Counted from the stretch's first letter, positions 16,906-26,969 are shown. The stretch: 64,000 bases of DNA from JAJPJE01 sp963848375 (GCA_963848375.1 CAWKDK010000028.1:248001-312000); one strand, 5' to 3'. The notes: generated from the letters alone by a model not told the origin. Numbers and translations: made by a program.

Positions 16906-19636
16906 CTAAGCCTTCGACACCGTCGCGACTCCCGCCGGCTCTTCCTTGCCGGACAGCAATTGCCGCAGCACGTACTGCAGAATCCCGCCGTGCTTGTAGT
17001 AGAGCACTTCCTGCGGTGTGTCGATGCGCAGCGTGCACTTGATCTCTTTCACCGATCCGTCAGCCGACTTGGCGCGAACCGTAATCACCGTACCCGGCTT
17101 GAAGTTGTTCAGGATCGACTCGAGACCGGTGATCTCAAAAACTTCTTCGCCGGTCAGCCCGAGCGTATCGGCGTCTTCGCCCGACATGAACTGCAGCGGC
17201 AGAATGCCCATGCCAACGAGGTTCGAACGATGGATGCGCTCGAAGCTCTCGGCGATCACGGCGCGCACTCCCTGCAGGGCGGGGCCCTTGGCCGCCCAGT
17301 CGCGCGACGAACCTGAGCCGTATTCTTTTCCCGCAAGAATTACGAGCGGCACTTTTTCATCGTGATATTTCATGGCTGCGTCGAAGATGGTCATTTCGCC
17401 GCCATCGGGGAGGTGGCGTGTGTATCCACCCTCACGATTGGGAATCAGTTTGTTGCGGATGCGGGTGTTGGCGAACGTGCCTCGCACCATTACCTCATGA
17501 TTGCCGCGCCGCGATCCGTAGGAATTGAAGTCCTTCACGGCGACGCCGTGCTCGATCAGGTATTTGCCCGCGGGACTGTCGGCCTTGATCGATCCAGCCG
17601 GGGAAATGTGATCAGTGGTGATGCTGTGTCCGAACTTCGCCAGCACGCGGGCGCCCTTAATGTCCTTCACCGGCGGGATTTGGATGGACATGTCATCGAA
17701 GTACGGTGCCTTCTTGATGTAGGTCGAACTGTCCTCCCACGCGAAAGTCTCGCCTTTCGGCACATCCAGCCCCCGCCAGAGCGCGTCGCCTTCGAATACC
17801 TCGGCGTATGTCTTGCGATACTGTCCGGCGTTGATGGCGTGGCGAATCGTGTCTTCCACTTCTTTTTCGGTCGGCCAGATATCGCGCAGATAGACCGGAC
17901 TTCCATCCTTACCGATACCGAGAGGCTCGTTTACCGGGTTGAAATCGATGCGCCCGGCGAGCGCAAATGCTACTACCAGCGGCGGCGACATCAAGTAATT
18001 CGCGCGCACTTCAGAGTTGATGCGGCCTTCGAAGTTGCGATTGCCGGAGAGCACCGATGCAACCACGAGATCGCTGTCGTTCACGACCTGCGAAACCTCG
18101 GGAGGCAGCGGGCCGGAGTTGCCGATGCAAGTCGTGCATCCGTAGCCGACCAGATTAAAGTGCAGCTTTTCGAGATAGGGCGTCAGACCCGCGGCATCGT
18201 AGTACTCGGTGACCACTTTCGATCCTGGCGCCAAGCGACGTTTTCACCCACGGCGGAGTGGAAAGTCCTCGCTCCACCGCTTTCTTAGCAAGCAGACCGG
18301 CGGCAATCATCACCGAGGGATTCGAGGTGTTCGTGCAACTCGTGATGGCGGCGATCACCACGCTTCCATGATGCAGATTCTTGCGAATCTCGTCGCCGTT
18401 ACTGTGCGCAGCCGCTGCCTTCGAGCTCGGTTTCATCAGGCCGGGCAAAGCCTCTGCGAAGCTCTTGCCCACCGAACCTAGATACACGCGGTCCTGCGGA
18501 CGCTTCGGTCCCGCGACACTGGGCTCAACCGAACTGAGATCAAGTTGTAGGACCTTGGTATAGCTCGCCTCCGGAGTATCTTCAGTGTGGAACATCCCTT
18601 GCTCTTTGCAGTAGGCCTCCACCAGCGCAATCTGCTCGGCCGAACGGCCGGTGAGCGCCAGGAACTTCAGAGTCTCGGCATCGATCGGGAAGATTCCGCA
18701 AGTTGCACCGTACTCGGGCGCCATGTTGCCGATGGTGGCGCGATCCGCAAGCGGCAGCGTGTGCAGGCCGGGCCCGAAGAACTCGACAAACTTGCCGACC
18801 ACGCCTTCCTTGCGCAGCATTTCGGTAATCGTGAGCACCAGGTCCGTGGAGGTCGAGCCTTCTCGCAGAGTGCCGGAGAGGCGCACGCCGATTACCTGCG
18901 GGATCAGCATGGAGACCGGCTGGTTCAACATCGCAGCCTCGGCTTCGATGCCGCCTACTCCCCAGCCCAGCACGCCGAGTCCGTTGATCATTGTCGTGTG
19001 CGAGTCGGTGCCGACGAGGGTGTCGGGATAAGCCAGCGGGTTTCCCGTCGAACCCTCAGCGCCGATGAACACCACGCGCGCAAGATATTCGAGGTTCACC
19101 TGGTGAACGATACCGGTATCCGGCGGAACAATCGCGAAGTTCTTGAACCCTGTCTGCCCCCAGCGCAGGAACGCGTACCGCTCTTTGTTGCGCTGGAATT
19201 CGAGTTCAGCGTTGAGCAGGAAAGCCTTGGCTGTGCCGAATTCATCGACCTGCACCGAGTGATCGATCACCAGCTCTGCAGGCGAGATCGGATTGATCTT
19301 CGACGGATCACCACCCATGCGCTTCATCGCATCGCGCATCGCGGCGAGGTCGACTACTGCTGGAACGCCGGTGAAGTCCTGCATCAGCACGCGTGCCGGA
19401 GTAAACGCGATCTCCTGCGTGGGAATGCTCGTCGGACTCCACGAGGCGAGCGCGAGGATATCGTCACGGCGGACGTTGCGTCCATCTTCGGTGCGCAGCA
19501 GGTTCTCGAGCAGGATGCGGAGCGAGAAAGGCAGGTGTGCGGTGCGTGTGCCCTTCTTATCCAGAGCATCGATACGATAAATCTCGTACTCGCGATTGCC
19601 GACACGAAGAGTGGAACGAGCGCCAAAGCTATTCAT
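16906..19636 (-). CDS. acnA: Aconitate hydratase A, one internal frameshift
   Basis: AcnA interconverts citrate and isocitrate in the TCA cycle using a [4Fe-4S] cluster. The N-terminal part contains PAELVIDHSVQVDEFG, TLVGTDSHTTMINGLGVLGW and AAITSCTNTSNPSVMIAAG, which holds the first cluster cysteine. After a break come VGYGCTTCIGNSG with the two further cluster cysteines, AGKEYGSGSSRDWAAKGP and the swivel domain. The reading frame changes at 18231-18232, where one extra C converts KTSLAPGSKVV into KTSLGARIESG. Restored length is about 909 residues, normal for AcnA. The ATG at 19636 has AGAGGA upstream. Disruption of a TCA enzyme is unlikely in life, so a sequencing insertion is the simplest explanation. 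It follows mntH on the same strand. Confidence 0.95.
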
Positions 19637-19765
19637 GATGTCCTCTTACCGATTGGATGAACGCAACACAGTTCTCGATTGGGGAGCAGACGGTCATGCC
19701 GGACCATCCCCACGGAGCCCAACAGCAGAACCGCAACCTAACAGTGTAAAACAGCGGATAGCAGT

Positions 19766-21088
19766 TTAGAAATTGCCGCCAAACGCCTGGTAGAGCAGAA
19801 GTCCGTTCAGGAGCAGGATCACAGTAGCAGAGAGATACGCGAGCCAATTGGTGCGGCGGCTGTTGACCAAGTCACCCATCACGTTCGCCCGCCGCGTCAG
19901 CACGATCAGCGGGATCAACGCGAACGGCAGCGTGAAGCTCAACACAACTTGTGAGAGCACAAGAATCTTCAGCGCATCCAGTTTCATGCCGATGACGATG
20001 AGCGCCGGCAAAACGGTGATGAAGCGCCGAAGAAAGATGCTGAACTTTACTTCCAGGAAGCCTTCGATGATTACCTGTCCAGCCATGGTTCCGACCGTGG
20101 AGGAGGACAGCCCCGACAGGAGCAGCGCAAGTCCGAAAGCTCCCGCCGAGAGCGATCCGAGCAGCGGCTTCAATGTGCGGTGCGCGTCTTCGATGCTGGC
20201 GACATGCTGTCCGCTGTGATAGAAAACGGCGGCCGCCATAATGATCATCGCGGAGTTGATGAGCCACGCACCGTTCATTGCAGCGAGCACGTCGATCAGT
20301 TCGTAGCGCGCGTGACGCAGGCGCACGATCCACTGTCCGGTGGCACACTTGAATTCGTCGCCCTGCATGCGCTTTTGCACCAGCGCTGAATGCAGATAGA
20401 CGACGTGCGGCATCACCGTTGCACCGAGCATGCTGACTGCGATGTATATGCTGCTGGAGTTAATTCGCGGAACCAGAACCCCGGTTGCCACCTGCGCCCA
20501 GTTGGGTTTCGCCAGGAACATCTCAATCGCGTAACAGGCGCCGATTCCGAAGACAAACAGCATGATCACTTGCTCGAGCGAACGATAACCATAAAGCTCG
20601 ATGGCGAGGATCAGGAAGACGAGCACAGCAGTAATCAGCGCTGCAACAAATAGGTTGATGTTGAAGAGCAGATAGAAGCCAAGCGCGGCGCCAAGGAACT
20701 CGGCAAGATCGGTTGCTGCTGCCGCCAGCTCAGCGGCTACCCAAAGGAAAATCGTGATAGGCCGCGAGAAGTGCGTCCGGCAATTCTGCGGCAGCGTAAG
20801 CCCGGTTGCGATGCCCAGCTTTGCGGAAAGATACTGCACCAGGATCGCCATTGCATTCGACCACAGCAGCACCCAAAGCAGCGTGTAACCAAAACGCGTG
20901 CCGCCTTCGATATTGGTCGCGAAGTTTCCCGGATCGATATACGCGATGCTTGCAACAAAGGCCGGTCCAAAGTAAGACCACAACTCGCCACGCTTGTACG
21001 CTGGAAGAATCTTGAACGGACTGGGAGCCTCGGGGGCGACGGTCACGGCCACTTTATCGTTCAGGTCCGGATTGGAGGGTTGAGACAT
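19766..21088 (-). CDS. mntH: Mn2+/Fe2+ transporter, NRAMP family
   Basis: A 440-residue proton-coupled divalent-metal importer of the inner membrane. The DPGN metal-binding motif is present in YIDPGNFATNIEGG of helix 1, and the helix-6 motif MPHVVYLHSA supplies the Met-Pro-His element that selects transition metals. Eleven or so helices are visible and the length is normal. The start lies 3 nt after the stop of the DtxR-family regulator, so the two are one transcript, matching the common mntR-mntH pairing. Expression is therefore likely repressed by Mn or Fe through the operator upstream of the regulator. Confidence 0.93.
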   Translation of the reverse strand: MSQPSNPDLNDKVAVTVAPEAPSPFKILPAYKRGELWSYFGPAFVASIAYIDPGNFATNIEGGTRFGYTLLWVLLWSNAMAILVQYLSAKLGIATGLTLPQNCRTHFSRPITIFLWVAAELAAAATDLAEFLGAALGFYLLFNINLFVAALITAVLVFLILAIELYGYRSLEQVIMLFVFGIGACYAIEMFLAKPNWAQVATGVLVPRINSSSIYIAVSMLGATVMPHVVYLHSALVQKRMQGDEFKCATGQWIVRLRHARYELIDVLAAMNGAWLINSAMIIMAAAVFYHSGQHVASIEDAHRTLKPLLGSLSAGAFGLALLLSGLSSSTVGTMAGQVIIEGFLEVKFSIFLRRFITVLPALIVIGMKLDALKILVLSQVVLSFTLPFALIPLIVLTRRANVMGDLVNSRRTNWLAYLSATVILLLNGLLLYQAFGGNF

Positions 21089-21091
21089 TCC

Positions 21092-21772
21092 TCAGCTCTT
21101 CCGCCTTCCATCCTTTTCCCGCTCGGCGATCACCCACACCTGCTCCGCGGCCACATCTCCGAGATGCACTTTACCCGCGTCCGTATCAAGGACGATAGTT
21201 TCGTCAACATTTCGGTCGAGGACTCGCAGGATCGCCCCTGGACGTATGCCGCGCTTATCGAGGTACTCGAGCAGCTTGCGATCATGCTCCGAGGTACTGC
21301 GGACGCGGTAACTATGGCCAGTTTCGGCCGAGGAGAGTAGTTGCATTCCACGTTTGCGACGTGCGGCCGCGGTCTCGGGCATCACCGGATTTCCATGCGG
21401 ACACACGCCACCGGGTCCAAGCTTAGCCACCAGCTTCGCCTCGAAGTCGGCAGAAACGGCGTGCTCCAGGCGCTCCGCTTCATCGTGCGTCTTGTACCAC
21501 TCCATCCCGAACTGCTCGTGCAGCATGCGTTCGATAAGGTGGTGGCGCACCATAAGGCGCCGGGCAATCTGGCGACCTTCGGGCGTAAGCTGCACGCGGC
21601 CATCCGTTCGCACCGTGACTAGCCCGTCGCGCTTGAGCCGTCGCAGAGCCATGGTCACCGCGGGCGCGGAAACGGAGAGACGATGCGCCAACGTGGCGGA
21701 GATCACCTGTTGGCCCTCGCCTTCAGCCTCAAGGATAGCCTTTAGGTAGTCTTCTTTGGAGCCAGTGATCAT
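21092..21772 (-). CDS. DtxR/MntR-family metal-dependent repressor
   Basis: A 226-residue regulator. The N-terminal winged helix (SKEDYLKAILEAEGEGQQVI, then LSVSAPAVTMALRRLKRDGL) is typical of DtxR. The dimerisation/metal domain includes RHHLIERMLHEQFGMEWYKT with the usual His and Glu ligands and ERLEHAVSADFEAKL. A Cys-Pro-His segment (GGVCPHGNPVMP) is the standard ancillary metal site. Residues 150-222 form a FeoA/SH3-like C-terminal domain, as in longer DtxR/IdeR members. It precedes mntH by 3 nt. A near-consensus promoter lies so close to the ATG that the mRNA should have almost no 5' leader, and there is no Shine-Dalgarno. Confidence 0.9.
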   Translation of the reverse strand: MITGSKEDYLKAILEAEGEGQQVISATLAHRLSVSAPAVTMALRRLKRDGLVTVRTDGRVQLTPEGRQIARRLMVRHHLIERMLHEQFGMEWYKTHDEAERLEHAVSADFEAKLVAKLGPGGVCPHGNPVMPETAAARRKRGMQLLSSAETGHSYRVRSTSEHDRKLLEYLDKRGIRPGAILRVLDRNVDETIVLDTDAGKVHLGDVAAEQVWVIAEREKDGRRKS

Positions 21773-21781
21773 GAAACTAGG

Positions 21782-21810
21782 ATTATACCTGAGATGTTAA
21801 CTGTAGTTAA
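21782..21810 (-). promoter_or_regulatory. Promoter and dyad operator of the mntR-like/mntH operon
   Basis: On the minus strand, TATAAT occupies 21787-21782 and TTAACT, a 4/6 match to the -35 consensus, occupies 21810-21805, with an exact 17-nt spacer. A dyad TTAAC-TGTA-GTTAA (21797-21810) covers the -35 box and half the spacer, and a second GTTAAC lies at 21829-21834, 33 nt from an identical GTTAAC at 21796-21801. Only 9 nt separate the -10 from the ATG, so transcription should start about 2-3 nt before the start codon. The dyad is where a DtxR-type dimer would block polymerase, giving autoregulation of the operon. Confidence 0.7.
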
Positions 21811-21848
21811 GTAAATGCGATTGGCACTGTTAACGAACCGCGAGACTA

Positions 21849-23959
21849 TCAGTGGGGTTGATAGCTTTCCATCGTCTGCGCCGCGCGATTGAGTGCGTTG
21901 GTGAGTTCCCCGATTTGGGTGCGGGTGAGTTCCAGATCATGGCGATCGATGGCTTCAGTGATTCCCGGCAAAACAGCGGCGGAATAGACCTTCAACTCGG
22001 AGGGAGCGAAAATCGCATGCTTGAACCAAGGCCGCCGCGGCAGACCGTTCGTCAGCAGCAGCGATCGTTCGGTTTGCATGAGTACATGGTTGAGTTGCGC
22101 CGCTTTCTTGCCGACTGCCGCTTGAACCGCAAGCACGCGCCCTGCTTGCGTGAAACGAGCCGCAGCGGCTTCGACTTCAGAAAAACTGGGCGACTGTTCG
22201 CCGAACGCATCGTGGCAGCTTCTTTCGGACGTCTTGAGATCGCTGGTGATTTCGTTGCCGTACGATTCATAGTCGTAAGGCAGGACATCAGCCCCGCCAT
22301 GCGCAAAATTTCGAGTCCAAAAACACGCGACAGTTCTTGCGAATAGAGGAAGTCTGTATCACCAAAGCGCCGGAACCAATCGTAGTTGTCGAACGCCGAA
22401 TGATAGACGCCATAATCGCCGGTCGAGCGCACATCAGTCGACGGGATGCCGAGGTGGTCGATGAACACGGTGTAATCGGAACCGCTGCCCAGATCGCCGA
22501 GCGCAACGTCGTACCCGCCGCTGGTGGCTGGAGAATTCATGCGACCGGAGCCGCTCCAGCTGTCGTAAAGCGTCCCGCCTTTAGGATTGGGAACGCTGCG
22601 AGTCACGTCGCGCACAAAACGTTTCAGACTGGGAGTCGCGGAGGCGCGGAAGTTCGGTCCATAAGCCCCCAAATCCGTATTGAAATATGCGACGGCACTC
22701 TGGAGCTCAGCTTCGTGCTCTTCGGCCCATTCGGTAGAGCCGATCAGGCCCTGCTCTTCCGCGTCCCAGCTGGCGATAATGACGGTGCGCTTCGGTCGCC
22801 ATCCCGCTCTCAGCAATTCGCCGATGCCGTGAACGGTCTCCAGCATGGCAATGGTACCGCTGACCGGATCGACCGCACCGTAGACCCATGCATCCCGATG
22901 GTTTCCCGCGATCACCCATTCGTTCGGATACTGGGTCCCCGGAATTTTTCCGATCACATTCCAAATGGAGCGATAAGCGTATTCCTGCTTCAGGTGCAGT
23001 TTCACGCGAACAGGGCCCGGGCCTACGTGATAGGTGAACGGTAGAGCGCCCTGCCAGCCGCGAGGGCTGGCCTGTCCGTCGAGATGCTCGAGAATCGGCT
23101 GAGCATCGTGCGCCGAGAGTGGCGTAACCGGAATGCGTGGGATATCGGGATTCGACTCGGGTGAAACTCGCCTGGAGAGCGGCAAAGACGGAAGCGACGC
23201 AAAGCCGGGCGTGGTCGGATCGCCGGGATGCTCGAATCCGTATTCCACCGTCCCGCGCTGCACGGCCGTGGCCGGGCGCCATGGCCCGTTGGGATACGCA
23301 TCACCCTTGAAGTACCCGTCATCCATCGGATCCGAATACAGAAGGACGGCGGCGGCGCCACGTTCCTGTGCCAGGAAAACCTTGGCGCCACGGAAAATCT
23401 CGCCATAACGGATGATCACGATTTTGCCGCGCACATCCACGCCTAGCTCATGCAGCTTGTCGAAATCTTCGGGACGGCCGTAGTTGGCGTAGACGATGTC
23501 CGCCTCCGCGTCCCCCGAGGGCGAGTAGCCGTTGAAGCCGGGCGAGATGTGGGCGCGATCGCGGACATTGTCGCCATCCACCGGCTCAGGCGTCGGCCCG
23601 TGCATGTGGATGCTCGCGGGCGCGACGACGTCCACGCTGACTTCGGTGGGGTAATTCATCCAGACGCGATATTCGACGATCGAGGTGTCGAGTCCAGCTT
23701 CACGAAACTTGCGAGCGACGTAGTCGGCGGTCTTGCGGTCCTGAAGCGAACCGGCAGGGTGAGGCTCCGCGGCAAGGAACTTCATTTCGTCTTCGGCGCG
23801 ATGAGGATCGGGCACCGCGAGAAATAGTTTTTCCCAGGACAATTCAGCGGAAGCGTTCTCAAATCCCGGCAAGGCCGCCGGCGATCCGGAGTTCCGCGCA
23901 GCCGCGCTGCATGCGAGGAGAAGAGCGATAACCGTGAGCCGCGCGCGTCGAGAAGACAT
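21849..23959 (-). CDS. M28 metallopeptidase, glutamate carboxypeptidase II-like, one frameshift
   Basis: Secreted zinc peptidase with the GCPII/transferrin-receptor architecture: signal peptide (about residues 1-22), PA domain inserted near residues 100-300, M28 catalytic domain, helical dimerisation domain. Metal ligands are visible in GNHRDAWVYGAVDP, WDAEEQGLIGS, YFNTDLGAYG and YHSAFDNYDW. The frame breaks in the C run 22292-22295: one missing C changes MAGADVLPYDYE to MAGLMSCLTTMN. Restoring it continues into the helical domain and ends at 21849 after MESYQPH, giving about 703 residues, normal for the family. Likely role is removal of terminal Glu/Asp or other residues from peptides outside the cell. 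Confidence 0.9.
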
Positions 23960-24067
23960 CCCGGAACCGACCTTAGGGCCGAAACGAAGGGGGAATGGTA
24001 CCAGAGATTTCGATGCAGGGATGTGGCGAAGAACACGCGTCAGCTATAGTTTTGAAGTAGCTGAATT

Positions 24068-24652
24068 ATGAAGCGACCCCTCTTACTCGTGCTCCTGCTC
24101 GTGATTGCGTTCGGAGTCTTCGCCGGACGTTTGCTGGTTGTGAATGCACCAGAAAAGGCGGATGCCATCGTGGTGCTCGCCGGAGGCAGCGATGACAACC
24201 GCTATTACAGAGGACTAGAACTGTTGCGAACTGGTTATGCGCCTCGAATGTATGTCGACGCCCTAGCCGATACTCAGAAATTCGGTCATCGCGAAACCGA
24301 GTACGCGCAGAAATTTGTAGAAGAATCCGCCGGTGCCGATGTTCCGCACGTCAAGGTGTGTGGAATTGTGGGCGACTCCACGGTGGCGGAAACCGCCGCG
24401 GTTGCTCATTGTCTTAAGGCAGACGGAGCGCATCGGGTTCTGCTGGTTACATCGGCGTATCACACGCGCCGTGCACTTTCGATATTCCGCAAATCTCTGC
24501 CTGGTTATGAGATTTCAGTTGCCGCAGCTCCCGATGTGCGTTTCGGCGTGAAGTGGTGGCAGCATCGCGAATGGGCGAAGATGACGCTGGAAGAATGGGA
24601 GAAGCTGTTGTTTTGGGAGCTGATCGAACGCTGGCGAGCCCCGCAACACTAA
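24068..24652 (+). CDS. DUF218/YdcF-family membrane-anchored protein
   Basis: A 194-residue protein with an N-terminal membrane anchor (LLLVLLLVIAFGVFAGRLLV) and a DUF218 domain starting KADAIVVLAGG. The family motifs D-A-I-V-V-L-G-G and the later VTSAYHTRRALSIFRK are present. Relatives SanA and ElyC take part in envelope integrity and peptidoglycan-precursor metabolism, but no enzymatic reaction is settled for the family. It overlaps the convergent rsmI stop by 4 nt. Membrane anchoring with the domain outside the cytoplasm is the likely topology. Confidence 0.85.
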   Translation: MKRPLLLVLLLVIAFGVFAGRLLVVNAPEKADAIVVLAGGSDDNRYYRGLELLRTGYAPRMYVDALADTQKFGHRETEYAQKFVEESAGADVPHVKVCGIVGDSTVAETAAVAHCLKADGAHRVLLVTSAYHTRRALSIFRKSLPGYEISVAAAPDVRFGVKWWQHREWAKMTLEEWEKLLFWELIERWRAPQH

Positions 24653-25521
24653 CTGCGGGTGCGCTGTAACTCGCGATAGGCTTCGCTTTTTGAAATCCCC
24701 ATTTCCTTGGCGATCCGCTTAAGTGCCGTCTTTTCGTCCAGCGCTTCACTCTGCATCAACGTCGCAAGCTTCTCACGGACGCTGGTCTTGTTGACGGGCG
24801 CCGGCGCCTCGCCTGGTTCGGCATGTGCGATCAGCAGCGTGATTTCACCTTTGATTTCGCCGCGCGACTCAGCTTCCGCGAGAACGTGCGCCGCGGTTCC
24901 GCGCATGAATTCCTCGTGCAACTTAGTAACCTCGCGCGCAATCACGATGCGGCGCGAAGGCCCCAGTACATCAACGATATCTTTCAGCGTTTCCAGAATC
25001 CGATGCGGAGCTTCGTAGAAAATCTGTGTGCGCGGCGATTCGCGAATTGCCTCTAATCCTTTGCGACGCTGCCCTGCTTTAGACGGGAGAAATCCTCCAA
25101 AGCGAAACGTCTCGCCGGGAAGGCCACTGGCCACGAGCGCGGAGAGAAACGCTGAAGCGCCGGGGATTGGTACGACAGGGATGTGATGCCGTATGGCGAG
25201 CGCAATCAGCCGGTATCCGGGATCGGAGATTCCCGGCATGCCCGCGTCGGTCACCAGCGCTACGCTCTCGCCCTCTTCCATGCGCACGATCAGCTCCGGC
25301 GCGCGTGTCATCTCGTTGTGATCGTGATAGCTGATCGTGGGAGTCGAAATCTCGTAGTGGTTCAGCAGCTTCTGCGTCTGGCGCGTGTCCTCGCATGCAA
25401 TCAGGTTCACCTCGCGCATAATGCGCAGCGCACGCAGAGTAATGTCTTCCAGATTTCCGATCGGGGTGCCGACCACGTACAACGCGGGCGTAGATTGCGA
25501 GTTGTCGGAAACCGAGGCCAT
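24649..25521 (-). CDS. rsmI: 16S rRNA (cytidine1402-2'-O)-methyltransferase
   Basis: RsmI methylates the 2'-hydroxyl of C1402 in the decoding centre of 16S rRNA using SAM. The N-terminal ALYVVGTPIGNLEDITLRA is diagnostic, with ACEDTRQTQKLLNHY and ALVTDAGMPGISDPGYRLI forming the tetrapyrrole-methylase-fold active site. The length of 290 residues is normal, and a C-terminal helix-turn-helix-like tail (TALKRIAKEMGISKSEAYRE) is present as in other members. Its 5' end is overlapped by 115 nt by an upstream gene whose terminal part reads into this gene out of frame, which looks like a rearrangement junction just upstream of rsmI. Confidence 0.95.
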   Translation of the reverse strand: MASVSDNSQSTPALYVVGTPIGNLEDITLRALRIMREVNLIACEDTRQTQKLLNHYEISTPTISYHDHNEMTRAPELIVRMEEGESVALVTDAGMPGISDPGYRLIALAIRHHIPVVPIPGASAFLSALVASGLPGETFRFGGFLPSKAGQRRKGLEAIRESPRTQIFYEAPHRILETLKDIVDVLGPSRRIVIAREVTKLHEEFMRGTAAHVLAEAESRGEIKGEITLLIAHAEPGEAPAPVNKTSVREKLATLMQSEALDEKTALKRIAKEMGISKSEAYRELQRTRS

Positions 25522-26048
25522 CGACGCGGATCGTAAGCATGATTCTCATCGAGGTCCGTCGCCATTAACCGAGTCTGCGAAACCATCTCCAGTGCCATGC
25601 TTTTGCCAGCGTTCCGCAGGTTAACCGTGACGGCAACGGGTTCATTCGGCGTCAGTGGCTTCGTTAAAGTGGCCGACTCATCAACAACCGCTGCCTCCGA
25701 GATATGGAGTGCCTCACGCGCCAGACGATTACTCTGTTCCGCAGCGTCTGCACTTCTTTCCGCTTGGCGAGCCGAGTTTCTGCCCTGCTCCAATTGAATT
25801 GCCGTTTGTTTATCAAAGTCTTCTTTGGCTTGTTTAGCGGCAGTGATGCTATCTGTTCTGGCGATGCTGGCAGCGTCTTTTGCGTCTTCTCTTGCTTGGT
25901 GAGCTTCCCATCCCTGCCATCCTGTGAACAGCGCAGCCAAGATGGCAATTAGCAATGCCAGACTGTCTCGTACCCGTTGCTTGGATTCCTTCTGTTCTTC
26001 ACGCCTTTGACGTTCAACTCTGTTCGACTCGCCTCTTGTCCTCTTCAC
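25407..26048 (-). CDS. Membrane protein with coiled coil, apparently 3'-truncated
   Basis: A 213-residue ORF that I do not recognise by name. It has a charged N-terminus, one hydrophobic helix (SLALLIAILAALFTGWQGW), a long Ala/Gln-rich coiled coil (about residues 50-115) and a beta-rich start (LTPNEPVAVTVNLRNAGKSM) of the kind found in single-TM proteins with an N-x-G-K-x-x-A motif. The last 38 or so residues are only the out-of-frame reading of the rsmI 5' end, so the native C-terminus seems to have been lost. Just upstream, a different frame (around 26090-26014) also looks protein-like and may be the proper N-terminus, so a frameshift near the GTG start is possible. Confidence 0.5.
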   Translation of the reverse strand: MKRTRGESNRVERQRREEQKESKQRVRDSLALLIAILAALFTGWQGWEAHQAREDAKDAASIARTDSITAAKQAKEDFDKQTAIQLEQGRNSARQAERSADAAEQSNRLAREALHISEAAVVDESATLTKPLTPNEPVAVTVNLRNAGKSMALEMVSQTRLMATDLDENHAYDPRRWPRFPTTRNLRPRCTWSAPRSEIWKTLLCVRCALCAR

Positions 26049-26339
26049 CAGCGGCGATCATTTCTTTGATTCTGTTGGTATGTTCCGTCATGCGATGTCG
26101 GTCCTGTGCCGCAACGGGTAAATCGAAAGGTGTGGGGGAAGACGGACAGATTGTAATACAGAGTTCCTGATCTATCAGTGTTGTTGGATAGAATGCAGTT
26201 TTGAATGCAGTGCATAAGAAATGGGGCATCAGAGCTTGTTAACTTCTGCCATTTCATCACAACCAAGATGACTCAAATCGGCGTGTAACACCGATGCTCA
26301 TGTTCTGCTCGGTTGTGAGCCGCACGCCGGTGCGGCAGG

Positions 26340-26597
26340 TTAATGCCGCTGGCGCAAAAGAGTCATCGAGAAGTAGGCACCGATCCACGATCCCAGTGCC
26401 GCGAAGCAGACGTACTTCCAATTCCTCGTATAGCTGATTACCGCAAATGCGGAGAGCAGGTACCAGATGCTGCTCCAGGTTGCCGCAGGAACTCGCCGTC
26501 TCGATGAGACCGCCGCGTTGAACATCACGTACACAGCGTCGGTGGCCGCTGTTGAGGCCATGACTCCCAATGCTAACCACGGATCAATTTGCCACAC
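26340..26597 (-). CDS. Small membrane protein, unknown function
   Basis: About 85 residues with three hydrophobic segments: WLALGVMASTAATDAVYVMF, SSIWYLLSAFAVISYT and YVCFAALGSWIGAYFSMTLL. The sequence is clean, helical and ends in a basic tail, so it is probably a real gene. I prefer the GTG at 26597, preceded by GAGG; a TTG at 26618 would add seven residues. I cannot assign a family. Divergent from the ferredoxin-like remnant. The preceding stretch 26049-26339 holds no gene that I can support. Confidence 0.55.
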   Translation of the reverse strand: MWQIDPWLALGVMASTAATDAVYVMFNAAVSSRRRVPAATWSSIWYLLSAFAVISYTRNWKYVCFAALGSWIGAYFSMTLLRQRH

Positions 26598-26684
26598 TGC
26601 GCGATTACCTCGGTTCAAGATTTCTAGCCGGCCAGCTTCTCCGGATGGCTTTTGTAACGCCTATCACTCCCAGAGACATAACCC

Positions 26685-26969
26685 ATGCCCCTTATCTGGG
26701 ATGCGGCTTTTCGCCAGGGCCTGACGCTCCCGGCGCTCTGTCACCAGGGCTGGTGTCTGACTTGCGCCAGCCGGCTCGAAGCCGGAGAGGTAGATCAGAG
26801 CGATTCCGTCGGATTCTTCCCGCAAGATAAAGATGCCGGTTTTGTTCTCTTGTGCACCGGACGGCCGCTCTCGAATCTGTGTATTCGGACGCATCAGGCG
26901 ATGGCCATGCGCGAGCATCGGTTAGCATTGGGACTGCCAGCGCCCTATTCCACCGGGCTGAAGCCTTGA
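26685..26969 (+). pseudogene. [2Fe-2S] plant-type ferredoxin, N-terminally damaged
   Basis: The 94-residue frame contains the cluster-binding block LPALCHQGWCLTCASRLEAG (C-x4-C-x2-C) and the distal Cys in FVLLCTGRPLSNLCIR, as in plant-type ferredoxins. What is missing is the 30-35 residues of beta-sheet that normally precede the first cysteine. The frame upstream (from about 26648) reads toward APY and, if one base were added near 26690, would continue as YIWDAAF, a common ferredoxin motif. So the gene is either frameshifted or truncated. The ATG at 26685 has no good Shine-Dalgarno. If repaired it would be a small electron carrier next to a peroxiredoxin homologue. Confidence 0.5.

Noticed and set aside
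17362..18288. 308-codon plus-strand ORF opposite acnA
   Set aside because: Antisense shadow of a strongly conserved gene; composition reflects high-GC third positions.
18587..19660. 357-codon plus-strand ORF opposite the 5' part of acnA
   Set aside because: Antisense shadow; no recognisable domain and no ribosome site.
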